From Chiua virens (taxonomy: Eukaryota > Basidiomycota > Agaricomycetes > Boletales > Boletaceae): a stretch of DNA of 64,000 bases. Under the pieces are notes generated by a model that saw only the letters and a program-made list of their open reading frames with translations, had not been told where the DNA came from and made no database searches. The stretch lies in NCBI GenBank assembly GCA_019787685.1, contig JAHNUO010000015.1:62001-126000 (forward strand), given 5' to 3'. The stretch's first letter is position 1. Each line of letters starts with the position of its first letter. Made by a program: the position numbers and the translations under genes. This document shows positions 47,680 to 60,348 of the stretch, piece by piece.

Positions 47680-49674
47680 GGCCTGTAAAGATGTATATAT
47701 ACACAAATCACTTGAGTCTGTCATCTTTTGTTCTTCAAACTGTACATATCTTATGTCCAAGCAGAAATTGAGACGAGACTGAATTGCATCCAGGCCGGTG
47801 ACCCCGAAGGGGACTTACATTACCGAACGATCAAGACATGTAGACATGGCGCCCGCCTAGATCGACGGTACGCGTCCTAATGATATGTCATGCCACAATC
47901 TGGGCGACTCGTCTGGAAGCACTGGCAATGACTCACTTCCCCGCGAAAGATGTTCTTTTCGAGTTCTTCTGCCTTTGCTGTTGGGATGATCATTTGGTGC
48001 CATCGCTTCTAGTGCACTTCTTATATTGCTTCACTAATTGGTCCACGAAACCGCACACGGAGCACTCACGTACCTCGAAACCTTATTTGAAAAGCCCGTG
48101 ACAAGTCATACGACATGGAAACCATTACGGGTTGAAACAGGCGAGTCAGAAGGTTGACAACAAGATTATCCAAGCGATTCTGACTGGTTTGCGGTGTTAC
48201 GCCAAGATTGGTGACTCGAAACTTTCTTGTCCATATTTGTATCGAAACACCCGCCCGAAACGAGGGAGTGGATGAATGAGATCATACTGTTCCATGTAGG
48301 TGTCAGCGTGTGGACTTTTGGAATCGCGCTGACAGAGAGGTGGGATTGCAACAGGGATTCGTGCACTCCAAGGCTACGCCAGCGGCCAAACGGGTCTTCC
48401 GAGTCGTCAAGGCGCGGTGACTGGGTACGTCATTGACTATCGGAACCGCGAGATAATACCAACGAATGCAGTTGTAAGTCGAGATCGCCAAAGAGGACGC
48501 CCGAGAGAGGCCGCGCAGCAGTTTGCGCTGATAGGAAGAGGTAGATATCTGTGTTCACTTTCTCATTGGCAACAGTATCTCGAGATGGGTGGTCGGGAGC
48601 GACTTACGATTAGGCTGGCACTGCTGGCATGCGTTTCCGCCTCGGTGGGTATGATTGTTACGATCATTGATTCAATCTCATCCTTCACTAACAAGATAAT
48701 GGGACATGGTTGAAGAATGTCTGCGTGAGGATCGGACGTTCATGTATAATATGCAAACATTCTTTCTGACAAGCTGCATGGAAGCGTACGTGTCAACTCC
48801 ATCGTCAGACACGATGATGAAAATTTACTTCGAGGATTGAATGCGTCTTTCCACAGCGGGTGTACTTGCAAGAGGTCCGTCTGGCTCTGAAGGTCGGCAT
48901 ACTTACGATCCAGTTGATCTCAACTATGGCACCGAGCACTGCCTGGAGGTCTGGGATTGATGGGTTGGCTCGCCATTCTGCTGTCCAGCGTTTGGCCAGA
49001 ACCCCCATTCGACGATCATCGCTAAAGCTGTCACTCCGCATACTTATACTCACGGGAAGAAGAAGGCATCATACCAACACATTCGTCCCCATCGTGGCTG
49101 GATCAGCTTAGATGACGCCCACGCAACTCTGATTGGCTCTCCTTTCTTCAAGGGCATTAATCCATCGATCTTCGTCGAACGACTGTCAACGTCATCGCGA
49201 TCAGTGTGCTCGTCACGACATCGGCCGCATGCGGCTAGCCTGGTCATCGGAGGTGCAATACCTACATGTACTTTATTGGCTGCTGAAATCAGCTCTGCGC
49301 AGACTGGAGTAGACTTTAGTTGCTTGAACTACAAATCTTCCCAGCTGTGATTGGATGAACTGAGCAATCCTCCCCTTCTATGAGTTTGAAGAATCCAAGG
49401 GACTCAGAAACTATGATTGGTCGGCAAAGTCACGGTGGAACAACTTCATCCACTGTTACAACACCTGATGGCCATGGGGCAACTCGAATGGTGATATAGT
49501 CTATTGGACATTCCAGGCTCAAAGTTGCTAATTGCACGACACACTTACCATCCTGTACTCCCATGACGATATTATGCTAAATGGCTGTCATTGATCGGTG
49601 ACCGATGGAGGCGTGTTGACGGTATTGGCAGTACGTAGCGAAATAAACCTTCGGTAACTTAAACCGCCCACTCC
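47680..49674. other. Gene-poor interval after the P450 pair
   Basis: 2.0 kb. Several ORFs of 60-98 codons overlap around 48227-49111 on both strands, none with a motif. A degraded gene is possible but unsupported. It contains the promoter of the SMN gene. Confidence 0.45.
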
Positions 49675-50766
49675 ATGCGCCCACTCATCCAATACGACCT
49701 CGACGAACCTCCGACCGTTCCTCAAGTCTCTGCCTCACCCCTTCCACAACCCGCCGCCAACCCCTCACCACCGTCAAAGAAACGCAAACGAAACCACCAC
49801 CACACACAGAAATACAAACCGGCGGCTCGGAAATTCCCTCCCCAGCACTGGGACGACCCAGGGAACGCTGCAGATGGTATGATATACGACGATTCAGAGA
49901 AAAGGAGCGACGGCGCTGTCACGACATCATACGCGGACAACGTCGTAAAGGAAGAAGAAGCAGAGTACGAGGAGGAGGCAATGGAAGGACACGATCAACA
50001 TGAAGAGGAAGAAAGCAGGGAACTCACGCACGAAGATGTCTGGGACGACTCGGCCCTCATCGATGCATGGAACTCTGCAGAGGCCGAATACGAGGTACCC
50101 TTTTCCCATTCTCATCGTTCCTACGCGTCCATCTCCACACCTTACTCACATCCTCTCCAAGGCTTACCACGGCACGTCCAAATCATGGAAAACCGAACCC
50201 GTCAAAAAATCACCGCTGTACGTCCGTTTTTACTGTCTCCAACTCCTCATTACTGATCGATCACACTTGCACGGCGCGGCCCACCATGCGCGCCCGCTTG
50301 TCTAACCAGATGGTACAATAAACCTTACACAGCACCACCCCAGGCCACCACGTCTACAGCCGACGTCGAACCAGATACTGCCCCGCTCGACTTTCACACC
50401 TTTGTGCCGACCCACGACCCTTCCCTCGCCGTCCCAATCGACACCGCCGCCAAATCTATCCCGAATACCGCGTCCGCGCCATTCTGTGTACCTCCTCCGT
50501 CGACGACAATGGTCAGTCGCGACGAGGCGTTCAATAACGCTCTGACTGCCATGTATTGGAGTGGATATTGGACCGCAGTGTATCATGTCAGTTTTACTGA
50601 CCATTTCCATGCCTCTTGTCATATTCTGACTTGATCTCATACGATCTAGTCCCAAAGCCAGACAAACGGAAAAAACGATGACGTACCGGCCGAAACGACT
50701 GAGGAGCCGGAGGATGAGGCAGACGAAGACGAAGCCGAGGAGGATCTAGTTCCAGCCCAACGATGA
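49675..50766 (+). CDS. SMN1: Survival motor neuron (SMN)-like protein
   Basis: Core of the SMN complex that loads Sm rings onto spliceosomal snRNAs. Exons 49675-50094, 50162-50217, 50310-50586 and 50650-50766 sum to 870 nt, 289 aa, in frame with GT-AG introns. The Gemin2-binding-type motif is clear: ELTHEDVWDDSALIDAWNSA near residues 117-136, followed by EAEYEAYH. A basic Lys/His-rich patch (KKRKRNHHHTQK) near residue 36 and an acidic stretch precede it. The C-terminal self-association segment resembles a YG box: AFNNALTAMYWSGYWTAVYH near residue 235-250. No Tudor domain is evident, as in fission yeast Smn1. An acidic tail closes the protein. Convergent with NIC96, 127 bp apart. Confidence 0.85.
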
Positions 50767-50893
50767 GTCGCACATACTCTTATCTTAGCTGCAGGTATAA
50801 TGTTCCATATGATCATGATCGCCGCGGTATGGACCAGGTAGGTTGGTTTTGAAAAGAACAGATATCAAGACATATCGAAGACATTACTGTTTT

Positions 50894-53800
50894 TTACAAT
50901 GCAATCTCGACGTCCAGCCTGGCCAGATATGAATACACGTCAGGTGACATCCGATACTTCAGAATCCCAGCGAACACCATCAATGATCGTGACTTCTTCC
51001 GCAAGGACGTTAGAGTCTAGGATAGAAAAGTTAAACGGTGAAGTTCCAGGACGCATACGAGACTCACCATTTGTCGCGTGGCTTCAGCAACGGCAGATGC
51101 CTTGACCGACTGGTGCACTGCCGCGAGCACATCCATCGTTAGAGGCAAGTAGACTTGCAAGTTGCGCTGGAGCGCATCGTGGAGCTCCTTGAACTCTTCT
51201 GCTTTGCGCGTGATTTTTGCGACGTCCCCATCCATAGGAATGAGATCGGTCGACTCCATGATCTGAGACGAGGACGTCAGTCTGAAAATCCCATGCAAAA
51301 CGAGAATAACGTACCTCAAGTGTGACATCCGGTCTCCCACTGTTCTTCGCATTCATCGCTTCCCTAACTCGCAAAAGCTTCACGGCGGCATCCCTGTCCC
51401 TCCCCACACCTCGGTTCATTCGCTCGTAGTGCCGCAAAATCTCGACGGCCGTCTTTTCAATTACTCTCCCTTTTTCATTTTCCCCTCCCGTCGTCGGTAA
51501 TGACAGCGTGTTCCCGAGTGCTTGTGCAAGGCAGGCAATTACAGTGGCATAGTCTCCCGCCAGGTTGTACAACTTGATTGCTTCAGGAATGCGGTCGTTG
51601 GCCTCTGACTCACGCGCGGCGCGAATGAGAATTTGCTCGTTATATTGAGCCGTGGTTTGCAGTTGGAGTAATGAAGCACCCTGTTCGATGACGCCACTCT
51701 GCCAGAAAAGAAAATATCGTGCACGTCAGAGCACCGAAGACGACATAGGAGTAGGGTGACACACAAATTTCGTGCCATCGGGTCTAAACCCACCCACAAG
51801 CTCTTCCCATGCAGGTCCCGAGTGTGCAAGCACGATGATACGGCGCACGAGTTCCCATGCATTCTCCAGGTTCTCTTTGCCCGACGCCATTACCTTGGTC
51901 AGCGGATAGGCAAACACAGTAGACGTATTGGAGCGCTTCCTTCGCATCCATTTTCACAAATTGGCGGACATATCGCCAGATCAGGGTAGACAGACTGAGG
52001 GCCGGGGGACTGAGAGGCGACAAGGTCACTGAGTGGGCGTATTTTTTGAACGACAATTCGATGAGGAACAAATAAAAGGACGTACGAGGGCCAAGTTCAG
52101 ATGTCTCCGCAGCGTGAAGGAACTCGCAAAAGACCATGGTACTGCCAACGCAATCGCAAGATGAACCGCCTCAATCTCGGTTTCAGGACGCTCCCACAAT
52201 GCGGCAACAGCCTGCGTAGAAGTAATCAGCGAGCGTACCAATTATTTTGCTTGCAAATAACGAACCCTTTCGAACTGTCCGCACAAGAGCAGTACACTCG
52301 ACCAGGTACCCTGACTGGCCGAATCGAAGTGGCGTTCGCCGTAGCTCAGTAGAACTTCGGTCAGTCCACGAAGACCCCCTTCTTCTTCCTCAGTCAACCT
52401 ATTTTTTGTTAGTCGTACTTGTGTTAGTGATTATCATTGGAATATACCATCGCGAGCTGGAACCACAACCAGTCTTCTGATGTTGTTGTGACCTGAGGCA
52501 CCGTGCGTCTCGAGGGCTCCAAGCGACCCATGAGCTTGTACAGTGCAAGTTTGAAAGGATCTGCTGAAGCAGAGTGCAGCATGTGTGCATTGTATACACT
52601 CTGGAGATGGTCCCGGTGGGGTTTCGACAACCTATGCACAGCGGGTGAGATAATGCCTATATCATGTATCGAGATATTTAACACACCGTCTATCGGGAGA
52701 CTCGATCCAAGACTTGAAAGTGGCTCACAAAACTACCTTCTCGGTTGTCGATCGCTGTCTGGCACCGCACCGCCTCGTCTAGAGCTTCTTGAGCGTGGCC
52801 AGTACGTACTAGATAGTACAACTTTGCCCACAGTGGCTGGCCAGCTACAAGCTGTAAAAATGTATAGGGTGAGGTGCACCGTGAATCACAATAAGCAACA
52901 CACCTCTATCCGATCCTCCCACTCTCCATTTTTGTAGTACTTCATCAGTAGGTACGCACGAATCTTGTTCGCTACGCTCGGATCACCACCAAGGCGCGCC
53001 TCCATAGGCCTTGACTGTATCGACCTGTCAATGACAGTCCCAATATTGATCCTCAAGTGCCTCTCGAGAGCCTTTCGCGATTTGAGTCCTCAATACAGCA
53101 GCCTCACGAGAATCAGAATCCGCGAGATATACGCGAGCATATTTCCTCTCGAACAAGGGTGCGTTGAGGAATGTGGGCACCGGCATGCTCGACTGGGGGA
53201 AGAGCCGGAGGTTCGCCAGTGATTTTTGCAAGGACGTGGAAGTTGAACATCATTTGAGAGGACGCGGCCTTAGGAGACATTCGATGTCAAGCATAGAACG
53301 AATGAGGCCAACCATATCAACATACCTCGGCATTTAGACTTGCTGCAGCTTGCATGAAGAGATGGACGATTGGACACGAAGTTCCCCTTAATCTCGCTGC
53401 ATTCAACTCGCCGACTGCACGGTCATACACCATCATCTTGCTTTGCATCTGCAGCGTCAAGCTCGGACCAGTGCTGGCCTGTCAGCCATGAGATCTCAGA
53501 GAAACAGGACATCCAGAAGTAAAGGCAACACGCACGGCCAAATTTCCTCTCGCATGGAAACTTTTCTTCATCTCAGCCAGCGCCTTGTTGTCACCTACCC
53601 GCGCGACCTCCGAGCTCCTCAAATACCCGTCTTTTCTTTGCCTCCCAGTCCTTCCTGCTGCGGTCTTCGAGGAGACGGTAGAAATCCTCCTGCGTCTCTC
53701 TCCTGCCCTCTTCGATCGTGGATATGAGGTTTTGTTCGTGTGCATGCCGGAGGTAGCCCGCCACGTCCGTGTCTTGAAGGGGCTGTAACGGTGAAAACGT

Positions 53801-54090
53801 CGTGGAGGTGTTCAGGTGTGCAATCGAACTGGTCAAGGCAGATGCATCGACATGGGCCTGTGCCAATAGATAGTTCCTGTAAGGCGAGTGTCAGTATGGA
53901 CCGAGAGGCACAAGGACGCGGCTCACGCCTTGTCGGTGTCGGTTGGCGCACTCGGTTGACGAGAGACAAGTCTGCGAGACTGCGCCTCGATCTGGTCAAG
54001 AGTGAGGTTGACCGATGGTAGGTCGGGTCGCGAGAGGTGAGTGTTGAGCGCTCTGGACGAGTTGAGGAGCGACGAGAGGTCCGATGCCAT
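50894..54090 (-). CDS. NIC96: Nucleoporin NIC96/NUP93 (one apparent frameshift)
   Basis: Inner-ring scaffold nucleoporin. The gene starts at 54090 with MASDLSSLLNSSRALNTHL and runs through many exons to a stop at 50894. Text supporting the call: NYLLAQAHVDASALTSSIAH, LNTSTTFSPLQPLQDTDVAG, YLRHAHEQNLISTIEEGR, RKDWEAKKRRVFEELGGR, ALAEMKKSFHARGNLAV, LTLQMQSKMMVYDRAV, HLFMQAAASLN, LHDALQRNLQVYLPLTMDVL and the C-terminus SLMVFAGILKYRMSPDVYSY ending LARLDVEIAL. The first part is coiled-coil-like, the rest alpha-solenoid. The frame changes near 53595-53600 between EELGGRA and GDNKALAEM. Not every internal exon edge was resolved. Divergent from the ABC gene, 195 bp between start codons. Confidence 0.9.
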
Positions 54091-54285
54091 GTTGGTCGAG
54101 ATTGAAAGGCCGTCGCCGTTGGGGGCGGTGTTTCGTGTGCAGAGTAATGTTTGAGGTCGACGTCGACAATGACAAGCGAGAATGTTTGAAACGCGTTGGT
54201 TCAATTGGTGGCGGTGCTGTGACCTAGTAGATAAACCGTCATATACAGGACAGCGCAGCACAACTCAAAACTTTTGCTCTCAACC
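54091..54285. promoter_or_regulatory. Divergent promoter, NIC96 / ABC transporter
   Basis: 195 bp between start codons of head-to-head genes. Both transcription starts must lie within it. No TATA box is obvious. Confidence 0.45.
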
Positions 54286-57057
54286 ATGTGGAGGGGTAGA
54301 AGACTACGAGGACCGCAAACACGACGACAGGGCGTGTTCGACCCGGACGATACGAAGCGCATCAAGCATACCCGCATTGGCGTATGGGACCTCTACGAGG
54401 AGAAGTACGCCGACATCCCGGTACCACTGCCAGGTGTATCCCGTCTGGAAACAGTTTCCCAGATGCGCCAGAATTTTCCATATGTTTGGAGAATGTTCAA
54501 AGACATTTGCAGCATACCACGCTGCTTGCTTCTGATATTGCTTTACCTCGCCGTCGAAGTGGTGGCCTCCCTTATACCCGCGCTCTCCATCTGGTGCGTC
54601 CTGTACACTGTAGACGCGCGTCTATTCACCCCATTCTCACCAGGTACTCTGGACAGTTACTCTTTCTGGTATGTTTCCCTTTCACTACTTTCAAACGCGT
54701 CGTTCGACCTTGTATAGGTTGAGACTGCTATCGAGAAACGCACGGTCGACAAGAATGTTCTCCTCCACGTTGCCGTTGGACGCATGGCTTGCTCGATCGC
54801 CCAGCGTATCCTGCAATACGCCAAGTTTCGCATAACACACCCTCTGAATCTTGCAATCAAACGATTCTATTCCACTCACATCTTCCATGCCATGGCACGG
54901 CTCGACCTTCCGACGTTCGAGGACCCTGCCGTCCAGCGTCAAATGGAATCTGCATGGTCTACGTCTTGGACGTCTAGTGTGGCTTGGGAAACCATACAAA
55001 TGACGTCTAATATCCTCACGACCGCTATCCGACTGCTCTCACAGGTTTCAGTTCTCTTAGCCGTACTACGGCATCAGCGCGATGGCATGTTGCTTGCCCT
55101 ACTCAGTTTCTCGCAGTCACTATTCACCTGGTTCACTGCAAACCGTTATACTGGATTCAACTCTTTAGGTCCGTTTAATATCTCCTATTTTGCTATTCCC
55201 TTACTCAGGCTCATGGCCAGTGTGGGCTGCAACGACCAAAAACGAAGACTACATCCGGATGCAGGGCTATAAACACCTGATAGACAACCCTAAACACCGT
55301 AAAGAACTTGTCGCCGGCTCCCTAGGCGACCACTTGACTAAATGTGCGCTTCTCTTTGCAACGCCGGAAGGAAAGCCTTTTAATCTTCGCACTCAGTGTA
55401 TCACACCATTGCAAATCGTCTTGGAAACGACGCAGGTGACTTTCTAGAGTTGAAAAACACTCACTTAGTCCAGGAGCGCCTGACATTCCTGTCACTTCTT
55501 CATGAACCATTCCGTGAGTTACCTCAGGTCTGTTCATCTATCCTTGCTCCTACAGACTCGACCTGACCGTTCTTAGATCGTATTCACACTGAGAGCTGTC
55601 CAATACCCTACATCGATACCTGTCTCGATGGCCTCCCTTACACTAATTAACCACTCCGCCAATGCGTTCAGCTCGAGTCTCTTTACCCTATTCGGGGAAT
55701 CATTCTCTCTTGCAGACCAGTTTGCGAGCGTACGCAAACTGTATGAACTATCCAACATCCCCAATAAGGTGATGGATGGGACCGTGCCGTTTCCCGAGAA
55801 TCAGCAATCCCTCCATTATGGAATCTCCGTCGAGTTTAGGCAAGTATAACCGTACCGTATCTAACATTGAGCCTCACCTACCCCTAGGAATGTATCTTTC
55901 CAATATGCAGGTTCAGAACGGTATGCACTACGTAATGTCTCGTTCAAAATTGGAGCTGGCCAGCTTTGCGTGAGATTTTTAGTGACCGAATGCCTGCTGT
56001 CGAGACTGATTTTGTTTTGAAGGTTATCGTTGGCTCGAACGGCTCAGGGAAGAGTACAATCCTGAAACTAATCTCACGTATATACGACCCAACCGAAGGC
56101 ACGATCCTCATTGACGACATGGACATCAAAACACTCAAGCTTGCTGATTTACGCCGCGCCATGTCGACTCTGTTCCAGGATTATACCCACTTTCCATTAT
56201 CAGTGAGTTTCAGCGCCTATTTCCCTGAAATCCTTCTTGATATCACGTGCTTCCCAGCTCATGGATAATATTGCCCTCGGAAACCCAGACTTAGAGCCTG
56301 ATAATGATAAGATACGCGAAGCAGCCCGTCTAGGTGGCGCTGAAGACTTTATTGACAAGCTCCCTGATGGCTTCGATACCTACCTCGACAGGCCTGTGAG
56401 GGACTACTACTCGCCCCTCCCTGAAGGCACCTCTATGCTCTTCGGGCGCAAAGTGAACTTTCATGGCGTTCGTGGTGCAGGTGGCTTGCGCGAGACGGAC
56501 GGGTCGACGCTGAGTGGGGGACAAATGCAGCGGTTGGCCGTGTACGTCGAGTGACACTGACTCGCGTTATTTTACTAACTCCGTCCTCGCTTGCACCAGT
56601 TCGCGGACGTTTATGCGTTCGCTTGGTTCCGAAACGGAATCTCGTGTTGGTCTGCTCTTGTTTGACGAACCGAGCGCGGCGCTCGATCCACGCGCAGAGC
56701 ACGGTACGACAAGCACGGTTTACTTTTACACGCACTGGTTCGCTCATTTCGCGTGACGCTTTCCAGATCTGTTCGAGAGACTCCGCGCGCTAAGGGGAAA
56801 CAAGACCATGATCTTTTCGTCGCATAGGTTTGGCAATCTGACGCGCCATGCTGATCTCATCCTGTGCGTACCTGTCGTACTTTCATCCGCTGTTGCCTAA
56901 ACTGCGTGGATTGACGGACCGTTGTTTCTTTTGCTTACCAACTTTCAGATACATGGACAATGCCGAGATCCAGGAGGCGGGCACGCACGAAGGTTTATTG
57001 GCCCAGGGAGGCGAATATGCACGGATATGGGGGTTACAAGCCAAAGCGTTCCTGTAG
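54286..57057 (+). CDS. ABC transporter, half-size type (membrane domain + one ATPase domain)
   Basis: ATP-driven membrane transporter, substrate unknown. About eleven exons: 54286-54668, 54718-55168, 55209-55435, 55474-55527, 55577-55839, 55888-55969, 56023-56202, 56258-56541, 56600-56703, 56767 to about 56871, and about 56950-57057. Membrane segments include CLLLILLYLAVEVVASLIPA near residue 90 and stretches near LLSQVSVLLAVL. The ATPase domain has Walker A (VGSNGSGKSTILKL), Q loop (LFQDYTHFPLS), signature (LSGGQMQR), Walker B (VGLLLFDEPSAALDP) and H loop (FSSHR). The intron at 55840 has a GC donor (AG/GCAAGT). The exon 1/2 junction is one base out of phase, and the exon 10/11 junction is also unresolved. 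An ATG at 54274 is an alternative start. Confidence 0.87.
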
Positions 57058-58373
57058 TCGACTTCGAAGAATATGTGGCACATCGCTTAATAGTGTCACG
57101 TACATGTGTCAGCTGTCACTTTTGGCGACATGTCCTGTTTCACAAACGACTTTGAAACGCCAGTGGTCTTGGTTCGTTTGGTAGCAATCCATGGTCGAAA
57201 CTTGCCATCGTGGTGCGTTGAGGTCGTTGTGGTATTGAGACACTTGGTATCCGAGTCGTTTTCGCATGTTGCTCATTGTCCACCTGTCGGCGGCGGCATC
57301 GCAGGTCGTTCTGCTTTCCATCAAATTCTAATAGATAATCTTCTCATTCCAGCTATCAGATTCCTGGCGTGACCTCGGCCCAATCGACGCTTGACCAGGC
57401 GAAAAAAGGAACGAAGCAAGGAGTTCACGTTATGCCACGCCCATATCGATCCCTGACCACTCACTAAACACCGCGGAGGTGCGTTCAGCTCGCTCTTCGG
57501 CCCGCCCAACCACCTCCAACAAGACACATCACACATGAGCGAATGGATTGCGTTCCAGTCGCTGGCCCTGGCCATGGAGTGGCCACACGTCACGGTACGA
57601 ACGTGCCTGCACACTTTCTCTTATCAACCGCATCGACGCCACACGGCGCACTGCAAGGACCCGTCCTGGGCGTCTCCGGCATCCAAACAATCATGCGTGA
57701 AAGCAGGTCACCAACAAGGACGCCGTGACAACTGACAGGAGACAACTCCTCCCTCCCGAGGACGCCCGTCAGGCATCGAGGAAGCGTCGTGTCCCACTCT
57801 ATCACCCATCGTCGCCGTTGACATTTGACATTGTCTTGGACAACCGGGTGCGAGAAGACGTGTATGCGTCAACGCGTCAGAGATAGGACTCGACTTGAGT
57901 GACCGGGTTCGGGATATGTCAACCCCCGGAGATCTGAGGCAACTCTACACCAACGGTGCTGCCAGTGGCTGTACATCGTCCCTTGGCTCGAAGCGTTTCC
58001 TGGCTACCGGGGACTCGATCGGCCCGAGTTGTATCATGGGGCATTGCGTTGACTCCTGCTGCGGCGTTTTGCGCCCCATATTATGAACAACCCATGGCAG
58101 CAGTGCCATCCGTGTTGATCGCAGTGTTAGATGAATGTATATTATCTTCAATGAAAGAAGATCGAAAAGAGCACAAAATGGAAATATGCAAGAAGAGATA
58201 GACCAGAGTGTGGGGCTGAACACTGCGGGTCTAGACACTACATACACATGATCGATGACATAAAATAACCAGGTGGGTAGAGCGAGTACTGGTACATGGA
58301 TGGCGAGGAAGGAATAAAGGAATAAACATGCATGATAAAAATCGTTTCTCGCGCCCCCGTGAAACCCCACGGA
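57058..58373. other. Interval between ABC and YAP1-like genes
   Basis: 1.3 kb, tail to tail. Apart from the weak candidate at 57535-57886, nothing coding is supported. Confidence 0.45.
57535..57886 (+). CDS. Weak candidate small two-exon gene
   Basis: ATG at 57535 opens a 60-nt exon (MSEWIAFQSLALAMEWPHVT) ending at a GT donor. A second exon from 57707, after an AG, stays open for 59 codons in phase (VTNKDAVTTDRRQLLPPEDA, then a basic stretch and FDIVLDNRVREDVY) to a stop at 57886. The composition looks protein-like, but no family is recognised and the predicted product is only 79 aa. It may be chance. Confidence 0.25.
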
Positions 58374-60348
58374 CTAACTCGAATGATCCGAGGATAGCGG
58401 TTGTATCGTTATTTGTTGTTGCAGCTTCTGGAACTTTTCAAACAACTGATGCACGCCTTCAGGCTCTAGAACCACTTTTGTCCCGTCACATCGAGCCTTC
58501 TTCGAAAACTCGGTACATAATTGGGTGAGGTCCGCATCCTGTTTCAAGACGCGCTCAATCGCCATACGTTATGAACCAGACAAGATACGAACCTTGAAAT
58601 GCGGATTTTGCATGATGCATCGCCAGGCTTTGAATGCCTCAATGTTATCTGGGCTCTCCATCGTCCGGGGTAAATTCGAGCCTTGACATGAGATCAGCTC
58701 GCCTGCTGACAGATCTGAGATCTTTCGAAGGGATGAATTGGGCAGGTCAGTAAATGGTGATGGACCATCTTCAGCGATCTTCCTTGCAACGTCGGAACGA
58801 CTCAAGACGACGGTTTGACAACTGGTCGCGTTGGTGTTGGTTGGAGTGCACTCGGACCCGGACGGTGGACTCTCTCCAGCTTGTGATAGCGCCGTCCAAC
58901 TGAATGGGCTCGACGTCGATGTGCTTGGTGACGAGTTAGTCGAATTCGAAGGTGGTGACGATGTCGACTTTTGAGACGTAGCAGAAGGTTTTACACCGTT
59001 GGCATGTGATACAGGTGACATCGACGTGCTGTCCACCAGTGCATTGAAGTCAAGTGGCCCTTGGTTACCCATGAAATTGCCTCCAAACAGTTCATCGAGG
59101 CTGTGATTTGGGTGTAAAAAATCGCCGTGTGTGTTGTTTTGAGAATATTGTGGAGGTTGGGCCGTGGAAGTCCACGAATTCGCGGGTGAAGAAAAGTTGA
59201 AGGAAAACTGATCTAGGGAGTTCGTGGATGGTGTGGTGTCGGACATGGGTGACTCGTCGACGAACGACATGAGTAGAGGGTTGTTGGCGATCGTCTTGAC
59301 CGACTGTGGTAACGCGTATTGACCGTATGGAGACGGTGCAGTATCTGTTTGCATGGGTACATCTGAGGGTTCGTCGAGCACATTGAGCACCGACGGGTCA
59401 AAGGTGGTGAGTGAACTCCAGTCGACATCGTTGCCAAACGCCATCGACTTGGAAGGTGACTGGGAAGGTGCGGATGGGGGAGGGAATGGAGACGGCGTGC
59501 CAAAGAAACTGAAAGAGTGGGGCTGCACGGTGGTACTCGGAGTTGGAGCGGTCATTGGGACAGGTTTGGGGACCGAAAACGTGAACTGTGCTTGTTTCAA
59601 TGCTAGATTTTCCTGCTGAAGGCGAGATAAGAGATCGCGTAAGTTTGTATTTTCAGCTTCCGTAGCCTCGTTTTTGGCTTCCAGAGCAGCGACTTGGTCC
59701 TCTAGCTAGAGAAAATAAAGAAAGGATGAGGGTGGAATCAGACAGGGGTGGGACCCTAACGCACATCCTTGACGTGTTTCTCCTTGCGCTCTCGAAATGC
59801 ACGCTGAGCAGCTCTGTTCTGCTCTTTGCGCTTAAGAAGACGAGATTCGTCCTGCAGTAGGCAACGATAAGCAACTGAGACAACACAGCAATCCAGACTG
59901 ACCTGATGGCCCCCGCTCGATTTGCGTCTGGGCGGCAGTGTTCTTTTGGCGGGATTGAGGTCGTCGTCTAAGGGAGAGATGAGAGGACGTAGATCGGGAG
60001 AGGATGCGACGAACCAGTGTGTTGGTTCTTTGAACTGGGACCGGCCTCAATGTCGTCGCTACTGGCTTTGCGTTTCAAAGGGGCGTCCTCGGTATCGTTG
60101 GGACGGACGTGGATGGAATGAGGTCTAGAGACGGTATCGGTGTTGTCTGGTGGACTGGGACTGCTATCGTCGTCGGAGGGGGTGTTTGGCTGGTTCTGAA
60201 CACTCTGGGGATTGACGCTGTGATCCTTTGGGTCCGTGGGGGGGAACTGCTTCTGTATGAGAGCGAGAAAGTCGTTGTCTGGGAGTTGGGAGAACTGGGA
60301 AGGTGCTTGAGATATATCCCAGAGGGAGTTGAGAGAGGAGTAGTTCAT
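58374..60348 (-). CDS. AP-1-like bZIP transcription factor (YAP1 family)
   Basis: Nuclear transcription factor of the Yap1/Pap1 family, usually controlling oxidative-stress and drug-response genes. Exons 60348-60015, 59967-59903, 59851-59765, 59705-58593 and 58538-58374 sum to 1764 nt, 587 aa, in frame. The basic region reads KRKEQNRAAQRAFRERKEKH near residue 140, followed by a leucine zipper (DLEDQVAALEAKNEATEAEN, then LRDLLSRL). The long Ser/Pro/Thr-rich middle is probably activating. The C-terminus holds the family's Cys-rich end (LCTEFSKKARCDGTKVVLEP and EGVHQL), with further Cys at SCQGS, WRCIM and TSCQTVV that could take part in redox control. An AT-rich leader lies upstream. An in-frame upstream ATG at 60411 would add 21 residues; 60348 matches a family-like start. 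Confidence 0.9.

Noticed and set aside
54286..57057. P450 pair plus ABC transporter as a secondary-metabolite cluster
   Set aside because: Two housekeeping genes (SMN, NIC96) lie between them, and no synthase, terpene cyclase or pathway regulator is present.
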